This document shows, one piece after another, positions 7,904 to 15,017 of a stretch of DNA of 44,530 nt. The stretch covers positions 1 through 44,530 of the forward strand of contig JAKLKD010000024.1 of NCBI GenBank assembly GCA_023150845.1, in the 5' to 3' direction. Each line of letters begins with the position of its first letter. The stretch's first letter is position 1. Below the pieces are notes generated by a model that was not told where the DNA came from, did no database searches, and worked only from the letters and a program-made list of their open reading frames with translations. The DNA is from Myxococcota bacterium. Lineage in GTDB: Bacteria; Myxococcota_A; UBA796; CAJQPC01. The position numbers and the translations under genes were made by a program.

Positions 7904-8676
7904 CGCCTGAGGCCCTCGGGCGCACCTTGCACGCGCTCTACGTCGTAGACCCCGCCGCCCGGCTGCGCGCCGACGACGAGCGCAAGGCCGCGCAGCTCGC
8001 CGCCTTGTTGCCGGTGATCGCCGCCTGCGCCGGGGACGCCCGGCCCGAGCCCGGGCTCCTCATCGACGCCGCCGCCGGTCGAGGTCAGGTCGCGCTCACG
8101 GCTCTGGCCCACGTCTTTCAGGGTCGACGGCGCTGGGAGGCGCTCTGTGTGGAGCGGGAGCCCCAGCGGGCGAAGGCCGGGGCCGAGGCCGCCGCGCGCC
8201 TGGGCCTCGCCGCGCGGTTCGTCTGCGCGGACGTGAACGAGCCCGAGGTCTGGACCCAGCGCCCAGACATCGTCGTGGGGCTACACGCCTGCGGCGGGGC
8301 CACCGACGCCATCATCCACCACGCCGCCGCGGCCCAAGCGCGGTGGATCCTGCTCTTGCCCTGCTGCTACGGCGGGGCGCAGGCCCACGAGGGGCGCTGG
8401 TCCCCTCCCCCGGCACAGGCTCGGGCCTTGGACCTCGCCGAGCGCCTGGGCTTCCCGCGGCAGGGCCTCGTGCGGGGGCGGCTCTCCTTGGCCGTGGTTG
8501 ACGCCGAGCGCACCTTACGCCTGGAGGCCGCGGGTTACGCCGTCGAGACGAGCGAGCTGTGGGCCCCGGCCTTGAGCCCCTTCGGGCGGCTCTGGCGGGC
8601 GCGGCACGTCGGGGAGACGGGGCGGGCTGAAGAGGCCCGGCGGCGCCTCCAGACCTTGCTCGGCGAGGGCGCCTGA
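7900..8676 (+). CDS. SAM-dependent methyltransferase (Methyltransf_32-like)
   Basis: This 258-residue Rossmann-fold methyltransferase has the SAM-binding motif DAAAGRGQ (residues 56-63), an acidic strand end in ERE, VCADVNEP, and the distinctive LHACGGATDAIIHHA followed by LLLPCCYGG. The last two phrases are characteristic of the Methyltransf_32 / GSTCD-METTL25 group, some of which modify RNA or protein. The substrate cannot be assigned. The start overlaps the stop of the transporter gene (ATGA), so the two are co-translated; why a transporter and a methyltransferase are coupled is not obvious. The gene converges on cutA with a stop-codon palindrome between. Confidence 0.75.
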   Translation: MTPEALGRTLHALYVVDPAARLRADDERKAAQLAALLPVIAACAGDARPEPGLLIDAAAGRGQVALTALAHVFQGRRRWEALCVEREPQRAKAGAEAAARLGLAARFVCADVNEPEVWTQRPDIVVGLHACGGATDAIIHHAAAAQARWILLLPCCYGGAQAHEGRWSPPPAQARALDLAERLGFPRQGLVRGRLSLAVVDAERTLRLEAAGYAVETSELWAPALSPFGRLWRARHVGETGRAEEARRRLQTLLGEGA

Positions 8677-8688
8677 GCCCCGGCTCAG
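8673..8688. terminator. Palindrome containing both convergent stop codons
   Basis: CTGAGCC (8673-8679) and GGCTCAG (8682-8688) are exact inverted repeats two bases apart. The methyltransferase TGA (8674-8676) and the cutA TGA (complement of 8685-8687) lie symmetrically in the arms. It is probably a compact bidirectional terminator, though without U-runs. Confidence 0.45.
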
Positions 8689-9002
8689 CCCGTGTTCTCG
8701 TGAATCCAGGCGAGGTAAGGCGGGTGGCCCTGGGTGATCGGCGTGGCGATGATCTCGGGGCACTCATAGGGGTGCAGGCTCACGAGCAAGGCGCGCAGGG
8801 CCTCGAAGCGCTCGTCGGTGGTCTGGAAGAGGATCATCACCTCGGCCTCGTCAAAGAGCTGGTCCTTCCAGCGGTAGATCGAGCGCAGGCCGCGGACGAC
8901 GTTGCCCCCGGCGGCGAGGCGCTGCTCAACGGCGGCCCGGGCCAACGAGACGGCGACGTCTTCATGCGGGGCGGTGACGGTGACGAGGATCGGCTGAGCC
9001 AA
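8685..9002 (-). CDS. cutA: Divalent-cation tolerance protein CutA
   Basis: The 105-residue product is the full length of CutA1, a trimeric ferredoxin-like-fold protein linked to copper and other divalent-cation tolerance and related to PII signal proteins. Hallmarks are the N-terminal strand ILVTVTAPHEDVAVSLARAAVEQRLAA, SIYRWKDQLFDEAEVMILFQTT and the C-terminal HPYECPEIIATPI. No frameshift or missing motif is seen. It lies downstream of the SPFH gene on the same strand with a 33-base gap, so the two could share a transcript. Confidence 0.93.
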   Translation of the reverse strand: MAQPILVTVTAPHEDVAVSLARAAVEQRLAAGGNVVRGLRSIYRWKDQLFDEAEVMILFQTTDERFEALRALLVSLHPYECPEIIATPITQGHPPYLAWIHENTG

Positions 9003-9035
9003 GAAGCCTCCGGCGGCGCGGGTGGTGCGCCCAGC

Positions 9036-10181
9036 TTAACCCGGACCTTGGCGCGGCCAGGTGAAGCCCATCGTCTCTAAGCTCGCGAGGGCCTGGGTGA
9101 GCCCCTGGGCCAAGAACGAGCCGCCCTCGGCGGCGCCGCCGGTGAGCACCACCTTGTCGAAGCTCCCGCGCCAGGCCCGGGCGACCTCGGGCAAGGTCGT
9201 GGTGAGCGCCAGCTCCCGCAGGCGGCCCTCGGTGATCGTGCCCTCGGCCTCACGCTCCAGGCGCAGGAGCGCCGCCGAGGTCTCCCGGCTCACCCGCTCG
9301 GCCTGGGCGCGCAGCTCCGCCTGACGGGCCTGGCTCTCGGCGACACGCTCCTCACGCTCCAGCCGCGCCTGCTCCTCCAGGGCCAGGCGCCCCCGGCGGG
9401 CCTCGGCCTCGACGTCCTCCCGCTCGACCTGGGCGGCCAGCCGGGCCCGGGCGAGCTGGGCCTCGTGCTCCAAGGCCTGGCGAGCGCGGGCGCGCTCGGC
9501 GGCGAGGCGCTCCTCCTCCAGGGCCATCATCTCCCGGCGGGCGTCTTCCTTTCGGCGGGCCTGCTCCACGCTCACCTGGGCCTCGGCGGCCATCACCTCG
9601 GCCCGGGCCTGGAGCGCCGAGAGCGCGAGCTGCTCCCGAAACGGGGCCTGGAGGCGCTCAAACACCTCCTTCGAGAGCACCCGCACGTCCTGAACCTCGA
9701 TGGTGTCGATGGCGACGCCCCAGCCCCGGTCGGTGTCGTCTTGGGCCTGCCCCCGGCCCGAGACCACCGGGGCCACCTCCGCCATGAGCTCCACGGCGAG
9801 GGACTCCTTCCGCTGGGTGAGGCACTCCTCCAAGGTGAGGTTCGCGACGAGGCGGCGGGTGGCGCCCACAAACATCTCCCGGAGCAACGCCTCGACCTCC
9901 TTGAAGCTCTCAAGGTTGAGCATCCGCCAGGCGAGGAGCGGGCGCACGATGCGGAACACCGCGAGGCCGGTGACGGCGACCCCTGCGCGCTCCCGGGTGA
10001 CCTGATCCGCCGTGAACTGCACCCGGTGCACCGAGGTGTCGACCAAAGCCACGGTGTCCGTGGGGCGCTTGAAGCAGCTCCCGCCTTGGGCGGCGTTGAG
10101 CACGCGGCCGTCGCGGACGTGGATGAGGTGCTCGTGAGGGGCGGCGGTGACAAACCCCCAGCGGGGGACGGCGGTGGGCAT
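9036..10181 (-). CDS. SPFH/Band 7 protein without a membrane anchor
   Basis: The 381-residue product has an SPFH (stomatin/prohibitin/flotillin/HflK-C) domain at about residues 10-190. A long Ala/Arg/Glu coiled coil follows at about 190-330 (repeats such as ARREMMALEEERLAAERARARQ). The C-terminal part is Gly-rich. Most Band 7 proteins start with a membrane helix; this one begins MPTAVPRWGFVTAAPHEHLIHVRDG and has no hydrophobic anchor, so it is expected to be cytoplasmic or peripherally attached and to form oligomers. The start at 10181 is chosen because GGAG lies seven bases upstream; an in-frame extension to 10343 adds low-quality sequence. The family usually scaffolds membrane or protease complexes, and the partner is unknown. 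Confidence 0.75.
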   Translation of the reverse strand: MPTAVPRWGFVTAAPHEHLIHVRDGRVLNAAQGGSCFKRPTDTVALVDTSVHRVQFTADQVTRERAGVAVTGLAVFRIVRPLLAWRMLNLESFKEVEALLREMFVGATRRLVANLTLEECLTQRKESLAVELMAEVAPVVSGRGQAQDDTDRGWGVAIDTIEVQDVRVLSKEVFERLQAPFREQLALSALQARAEVMAAEAQVSVEQARRKEDARREMMALEEERLAAERARARQALEHEAQLARARLAAQVEREDVEAEARRGRLALEEQARLEREERVAESQARQAELRAQAERVSRETSAALLRLEREAEGTITEGRLRELALTTTLPEVARAWRGSFDKVVLTGGAAEGGSFLAQGLTQALASLETMGFTWPRQGPG

Positions 10182-10604
10182 CGGGGCGCTCCGGTTGGGT
10201 CCGGGCCGAGTTTTGCAAGGCTCATGCCGCGCACCGGGCGCCTCCCCTCGCTGGACCTGCACGAATCTGGCGCGGCGACCTGCGCCATCTTGGAGCGCCT
10301 TGCGCTGAAGTTGAGCGGCACCATGGCTAGTCCGGCCCGACACACGCCCCGACAGTCCGGTCAGTAAGTGTCCACAATCCCGATCGCTCGCGTGGAGCGG
10401 AGATGGCGCGAACCCATCCTGTGCGCCGCGAGGCCCGCCGCCAAATCAATTGTCGCGCGGCCCCAGCCACGAAGATCCCGTCAAGAAGCGCAAGTCTTCG
10501 CCGATGTTGGCCTGTTGCCGTTAGCGCCTGTTGCGAAAGCGACACAACTGGGTCACCTTTGACCGGATCCCCTGCTGTTCGACCTCACACCGGAGCACAC
10601 CTGG
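10182..10604. other. 423-base divergent intergenic region
   Basis: This gap separates the minus-strand SPFH gene from the plus-strand receptor gene and must hold both promoters. It contains two AGTCCGG repeats (near 10331 and 10356) and a lower-GC patch around 10440-10460. No convincing -35/-10 pair, RNA gene or small protein gene could be picked out. Short open frames here lack ribosome-binding sites and family features. Confidence 0.5.
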
Positions 10605-13382
10605 ATGGTCTCCCGCACCCTCGCAGTCCTGTTCACCACCTTCGCGCTGCTGAGCGAAGCCCAGGCCGCTGACCTCGCTGGTCAGATCCGCGGTCGCGTG
10701 CTCGACACCGACGGCACCGCGGTGCCCGGCACCCTGCTCACCGTCACCTCCCCCACGATGATCGGCCCCAAACAGGCGGAGACGAACGCGGACGGCGAGT
10801 TCTTGCTCACGCAGCTCCCGACCGGTGAGTACCGCGTCGAGGCCGTGAAGCCCGGCTTCAACACCTGGGTCACCGAAGACATCCGCGTGAGCCCCGGCGG
10901 CACGACCACCCTCACGGTGACGCTCACCCTCGCCGAGGGCGGCGAGGTCATCGTCATCACCGACACCCCGCCCGTCGTGGACGTCGAGAAGGTGCGCGGC
11001 GGCGTGAACCTCACCTCGGCCCAGCTCCGCGACCTCCCCACCGCGGGCCGCGACTACCAGTCCGTCGTCGCCGTCACCCCCGGCGTCGTCGGCTCGGGCA
11101 ACGCGAACATGCGCGGCGGCATGGACAGCGCCAACCAGTTCTACCTCGACGGCGTGAACATCACCGACCCGGTGACCAACACCTTCTCGATGAACATGAA
11201 CTACGACGCCATCCAGGAGCTGCAGGTCATCACCGGCGGCATGGACGCGGAGTATGGCCGCTCGCTGGGCGGCGCCGTGAACATCATCACGAAGTCCGGC
11301 GGCAACGAGGTCGAGGCCCTGGGCAGCGTCTTCTACTCGGACGAGAACTTCGAGCTCTACAAGCCCGACCCGAGCCGCGGCGACGACCCCACCATCCCCT
11401 CGAACTACTCAAGCCAGCAGTACGCCCTGAACGTCGGCGGCCCGATCATCCAGGACAAGCTCTGGTACTTCGTCTCCGGCCAGGCCGACATCTACCGGGA
11501 CACGGTGTTCTTTGACAACGCCGTCGTCGGCCGCCCCACGGGCCCCGACCCCCTCACCGGCGACGAGATGTCCGAGGTCGCCCCCCGCGACTGGCGCTCG
11601 TACTACCTCACCGGCAAGCTGACCTTCCAGCCCACGGCGAACCACCTCGTCGCCGTGCACGCCCAGGGCGACCCGACGACGATCAAGAACACCCAGCAGG
11701 ACCCCTACACCTTGCCCTCCGGCGAGCGGGTCCAGCGCCAGGGCGGCTGGATCGCCTCGGCGCGCCACGTCTGGACGCCGTCGAACTTCATGAACCTGGA
11801 GTCGCAGCTCTACTACCAGACCTCCTACGTCAACGTCACGAGCATCCTCTGGGAGGACTGCAAGAACTGGGACAACGGCGTCTGTATGGATGACTTCGGC
11901 GAGGGCTGGCTGGCGTACGACGCCGACGGCTTCGCCACGGGCGAGTTCCCCTACGCCTACCTCTCGAACCGCGAGCGTATGAGCGCCAACACCGCGCTCT
12001 CGCTTTTCCCCGAGTTCATCGGCCAGCACCGGATCAAGATCGGCCTCCAGGTCGAGCAGCTCACGGGCTACGACCGTTACCCGGGCATCGAGAACGGCAT
12101 CAACTACTACAGCCACAGCGGCGACCCGGCGGACCTCACGGGCTACACGCCCACCCTCTCCTACCGCTACGACAGCGACCAGGAGGCCACCGTCGGCGGC
12201 ACCATCCTGTCGGCCTATGTCCAGGACGTGTGGCAGCCCATCGACCGCCTCACCCTGCGTCCCGGCCTGCGCGTGGACGCGCCGACGCTCAAGAACGACG
12301 TCGGTGAGAAGATCATCGCCGGTGTGGCCTTCCAGCCCCGCCTCGGCGCCGCCTTCGACGTCTTCGGCGACCAGAGCACCTCGGTGCACGCCTACTACGG
12401 CCGCTTCGTGGACCCGGGCTTCTTGACCGTGGTCGGCTACGCGCTCAACCGCTCGACGGGCTACGGCCAGTACGGCTGGGACGACAAGGCCGGTGACTGG
12501 GCGGCGGAGCCCTCGCAGACCTACTCCTCGACCTTCCTCATCAGCGACAACCTCACCTTCCCGACCTCGGACGAGTGGAACCTGGGCATCACCCGGGCGC
12601 TCGGCGAGGCGGCCTCGGTGGACGTCACCTACGTCCGTGAGCACGCCCGCAACTTCTGGGAGGACGACGAGGTCAACCTCATCTGGAACGCCGACGGCAC
12701 CGACGTCATCGGCTTCCGCAACGGCCAGAACACGAGCATCTACCGCCTGCGCACCCCTCGGGAGCTCTACACCCTCTACAACTCCTTGGAGTTCACCGTC
12801 ACGGCGAACGTCGAGAAGTGGTGGTTCGTGGGCAGCTACGTCTGGTCGCAGGCCAAGGGCAACGCCTCGGACCAGGGCGCCACGGTGAGCTGGGACAACC
12901 CCCAGCAGCAGCAGTACGCCGACGGTTACCTCAGCTACGATCGCACCCACGCCGCGAAGTTCTCGGGCACCAAGCGTGACAACGCCGCCTGGACCATCGG
13001 CAGCGTGCGCGTCGGCTACCTCTACGGCGTGAACTTCCGCCTGTTCTCGGGCTTCCCCTACCAGCCGACCTACTGGAACAACTACGACCAGGGCTGGAGC
13101 AACGTCAACTCCAACAACGACGGCGTCTACCGCACCCCCGGTCTGTCCATCACCGACGTGCGCGGCGGACTCACCTTCGGCGCGGGCCCGACCACCTGGG
13201 CGCTGACCGCCGACATCACCAACGTCTTCAACGATCGCTCGGTGACGAGCGTGAACACCACCTACGGCGACCAAGACGGTGAGGGCGTCTACACCGACAG
13301 CAACGGCGATCCGGTCTTCGGCCAGCCCCTGTCCTTCGCCACCCCTCGCCGCCTCCAGGTCGGCCTCCGTGGAGAGTTCTGA
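10605..13382 (+). CDS. Oar-like TonB-dependent receptor
   Basis: The 925-residue outer-membrane protein has a signal peptide (about 1-22, ending EAQA). A carboxypeptidase-regulatory-like beta-sandwich follows (about 25-113, GQIRGRVLDTDGTAVPG...). The plug domain (about 120-235) contains RDLPTAGRDYQSVVAVTPGV, YLDGVNITDP and EYGRSLGGAVNIITKSG. The remaining ~690 residues form a large beta-barrel ending in a terminal Phe (VGLRGEF), the outer-membrane assembly signal. This is the Oar architecture of myxobacteria, linked to TonB-driven import and, for Oar itself, developmental export of a peptide. The cargo is unknown. A lipoprotein gene starts one base after its stop, forming a receptor/lipoprotein pair. 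Confidence 0.9.
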   Translation: MVSRTLAVLFTTFALLSEAQAADLAGQIRGRVLDTDGTAVPGTLLTVTSPTMIGPKQAETNADGEFLLTQLPTGEYRVEAVKPGFNTWVTEDIRVSPGGTTTLTVTLTLAEGGEVIVITDTPPVVDVEKVRGGVNLTSAQLRDLPTAGRDYQSVVAVTPGVVGSGNANMRGGMDSANQFYLDGVNITDPVTNTFSMNMNYDAIQELQVITGGMDAEYGRSLGGAVNIITKSGGNEVEALGSVFYSDENFELYKPDPSRGDDPTIPSNYSSQQYALNVGGPIIQDKLWYFVSGQADIYRDTVFFDNAVVGRPTGPDPLTGDEMSEVAPRDWRSYYLTGKLTFQPTANHLVAVHAQGDPTTIKNTQQDPYTLPSGERVQRQGGWIASARHVWTPSNFMNLESQLYYQTSYVNVTSILWEDCKNWDNGVCMDDFGEGWLAYDADGFATGEFPYAYLSNRERMSANTALSLFPEFIGQHRIKIGLQVEQLTGYDRYPGIENGINYYSHSGDPADLTGYTPTLSYRYDSDQEATVGGTILSAYVQDVWQPIDRLTLRPGLRVDAPTLKNDVGEKIIAGVAFQPRLGAAFDVFGDQSTSVHAYYGRFVDPGFLTVVGYALNRSTGYGQYGWDDKAGDWAAEPSQTYSSTFLISDNLTFPTSDEWNLGITRALGEAASVDVTYVREHARNFWEDDEVNLIWNADGTDVIGFRNGQNTSIYRLRTPRELYTLYNSLEFTVTANVEKWWFVGSYVWSQAKGNASDQGATVSWDNPQQQQYADGYLSYDRTHAAKFSGTKRDNAAWTIGSVRVGYLYGVNFRLFSGFPYQPTYWNNYDQGWSNVNSNNDGVYRTPGLSITDVRGGLTFGAGPTTWALTADITNVFNDRSVTSVNTTYGDQDGEGVYTDSNGDPVFGQPLSFATPRRLQVGLRGEF

Positions 13383-13383
13383 G

Positions 13384-14940
13384 ATGCGCACCCACCTCTT
13401 CCCCCTGATCCTCCTGATCTCGTGCGCGGGCCCTGAGTCCGACGTCGACAAGACCTCCCTCACCGGCACCGCGCGCATCTTGCCCGGCGCCACCGTCGAT
13501 ATCGAGACGGACGTGAAGGACAACCCCAAGGACTCCCTCGCGCAGGCCTTGGACGTCGGCTCCTTGAGCTGGCGGCCGGAGACCTGGACCGGCAAGCTGC
13601 GTGTGGTCGGCGCCGACGCCGCCGCCGAGGGCGTCGTCGAGAAGGACTGGGTCGTGTTCCGCCCCGCCGGGACCGGCGCCTTCTCCTTCACCGTCAGCTT
13701 GGGTGAGCCCGCGGGCCCGCCGAAGCCCGCCCCCGACACCGGCGACACCGGGGCGTCCGACACCAGCGACACCAGCGACACCAGCGACACCAGCGAAGAC
13801 ACCGGCACCCCGGACACCTCGACGCCGGACACCGAAGAGACCGCGCCGACCTACACCGACCTCGTGGTGTACGAGGTCGCCGTCTACGATCTGGCCCTCG
13901 GTGACCCCGAGGTCGACACCAGCATCGAGCCCCTCGCCTACGCCTACAGCGACGGCACGGGCGGCACGGTGACCCTCGACATCGAGGAGGTCACCGAGGG
14001 CGGTGAGTACGGCTTCATGATCACCCCGGTGTACCTGGGCAACGGCAAGACCGAGTCCTACACCGTCGCCGTGAGCGGCAGCGACCCCAACGACGGCTTG
14101 ATCATGGTCGGCGCGTACTCCAGCGCCGAGGACTACCTCGCCCGCGGCAACCCCTTGGCCGGGGCCCAGATCGTGGACTGGGTCCAGGACGAGGCCACGG
14201 GGGAGTGGGTCGGCTCGTATGAGATGATCTACGTGCAGTCCGTCACCACCACGCCGGGCACGAACGAGTACGGCGAGACGATCGACGACCACGCCGTCGG
14301 CGTCGGCGTGACCAAGGTGTGGCTCGTCGCGGGCGACTTCACCGTGTTGAACCAGGGCCTGCCCGCGGGCACCCTCTACAACACCGCGCCGATCGAGGTC
14401 TCCCTCACCCCGAACTCCGAGAACGCGGCCCCCTCTGAGGTCGTGCTCGACGCCATCGCCCCCAAGCTCATCGGCTTCACCTACGCCGAGAGTGAGCCCA
14501 ACACCGGCTTCGTCGACATCGCCAGCGCGGACTACGCCTTGGACATGACGAGCGTGGCCGGGGCGAACGCCCTGCCTGTGGCCTCGGGCCTCGGCTACGT
14601 CGATGTGATCACGGGGGTTCAGAGCTTCGCCATCGACAACCCCGCGTGGAACGACGGCGACTACGACGTGTTCGCCCTGACGGTGTCCGAGCCCCTGGGG
14701 CTCTCGGCGTCCGTGGCCTGGGAAGGCGGGGCGGACCTCGACTTCCACATCTACGACTCCACCGGCGCTTACCTCGCCGTGGGCTGGGGCGAGGCGAACA
14801 CGAACCCCGAGCGCTTCACCTTGTCCAACTGGGGCGCGGTGCTGGAGCCTGGCCAGACCTACTACCTCGTGCTCATGGGCTACGAGGGCGCCGCCGGGGA
14901 GTACCCGTACACGATTGAGCTGGAGTGGCTGAGCCCCTGA
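13384..14940 (+). CDS. Receptor-linked lipoprotein with PPC-like C-terminal domain
   Basis: The 518-residue product begins MRTHLFPLILLISC, with lipobox LISC and Cys14 as the lipidated residue. A first beta domain (about 20-115) is followed by an Asp/Thr/Ser linker (about 118-160) made of tandem DTS units. Large beta-sheet domains come next, ending with a domain like bacterial pre-peptidase C-terminal (PPC) modules (VAWEGGADLDFHIYDSTG, LEPGQTYYLVLMGYEG). The ATG at 13384 lies one base after the stop of the Oar-like receptor, with GGAG inside the receptor's last codons, so the two are surely co-expressed. It may act as the receptor's surface substrate-binding partner, analogous to but not homologous with SusD. 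The precise role is unknown. Confidence 0.75.
   Translation: MRTHLFPLILLISCAGPESDVDKTSLTGTARILPGATVDIETDVKDNPKDSLAQALDVGSLSWRPETWTGKLRVVGADAAAEGVVEKDWVVFRPAGTGAFSFTVSLGEPAGPPKPAPDTGDTGASDTSDTSDTSDTSEDTGTPDTSTPDTEETAPTYTDLVVYEVAVYDLALGDPEVDTSIEPLAYAYSDGTGGTVTLDIEEVTEGGEYGFMITPVYLGNGKTESYTVAVSGSDPNDGLIMVGAYSSAEDYLARGNPLAGAQIVDWVQDEATGEWVGSYEMIYVQSVTTTPGTNEYGETIDDHAVGVGVTKVWLVAGDFTVLNQGLPAGTLYNTAPIEVSLTPNSENAAPSEVVLDAIAPKLIGFTYAESEPNTGFVDIASADYALDMTSVAGANALPVASGLGYVDVITGVQSFAIDNPAWNDGDYDVFALTVSEPLGLSASVAWEGGADLDFHIYDSTGAYLAVGWGEANTNPERFTLSNWGAVLEPGQTYYLVLMGYEGAAGEYPYTIELEWLSP
13759..13794 (+). repeat. Four copies of a 9-bp coding repeat
   Basis: GACACCAGC occurs four times in tandem without interruption and encodes (Asp-Thr-Ser)4 in the lipoprotein linker. 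Such in-frame repeats can change copy number by slippage and so vary linker length. Confidence 0.9.
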
Positions 14941-14961
14941 TCGGCTGATCTATGGCGCCGC

Positions 14962-15017
14962 GCGGGCGCTCTTCAGAGGCGGGTTGACCCAACAGCCCCC
15001 TCGCCGAGAGCGCCCGC
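14962..15017 (+). promoter_or_regulatory. 11-bp inverted repeat masking the RBS of the first repeat lipoprotein
   Basis: GCGGGCGCTCT (14962-14972) and its exact complement AGAGCGCCCGC (15007-15017) flank a 34-base loop. The right arm contains the weak Shine-Dalgarno GAGAG and ends at the base before the ATG at 15018. Inside the loop GAGGCGGG can further pair with CCCCCTC. As RNA this would be a very stable stem that hides the ribosome-binding site, suggesting translational control. It could also serve as a terminator for the receptor/lipoprotein transcript, although no U-run is present. Confidence 0.5.

Noticed and set aside
10327-10545. Small minus-strand ORF in the 423-base intergenic region
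   Set aside because: Basic, low-order sequence without a ribosome-binding site or family likeness; more likely promoter DNA.
10505-10560. Possible sigma-54 promoter before the Oar-like receptor (TGGC...TTGC-like bases)
   Set aside because: The GG and GC dinucleotides are not at the required ten-base spacing. No proper -24/-12 element was found here or in the Tad block.
11409-13832. Minus-strand open frame of about 800 codons opposite the Oar-like receptor
   Set aside because: It is antisense to a clear receptor and the following lipoprotein, is Val/Gly/Arg-rich with no domain, and arises because stop codons are rare in GC-rich antisense frames.
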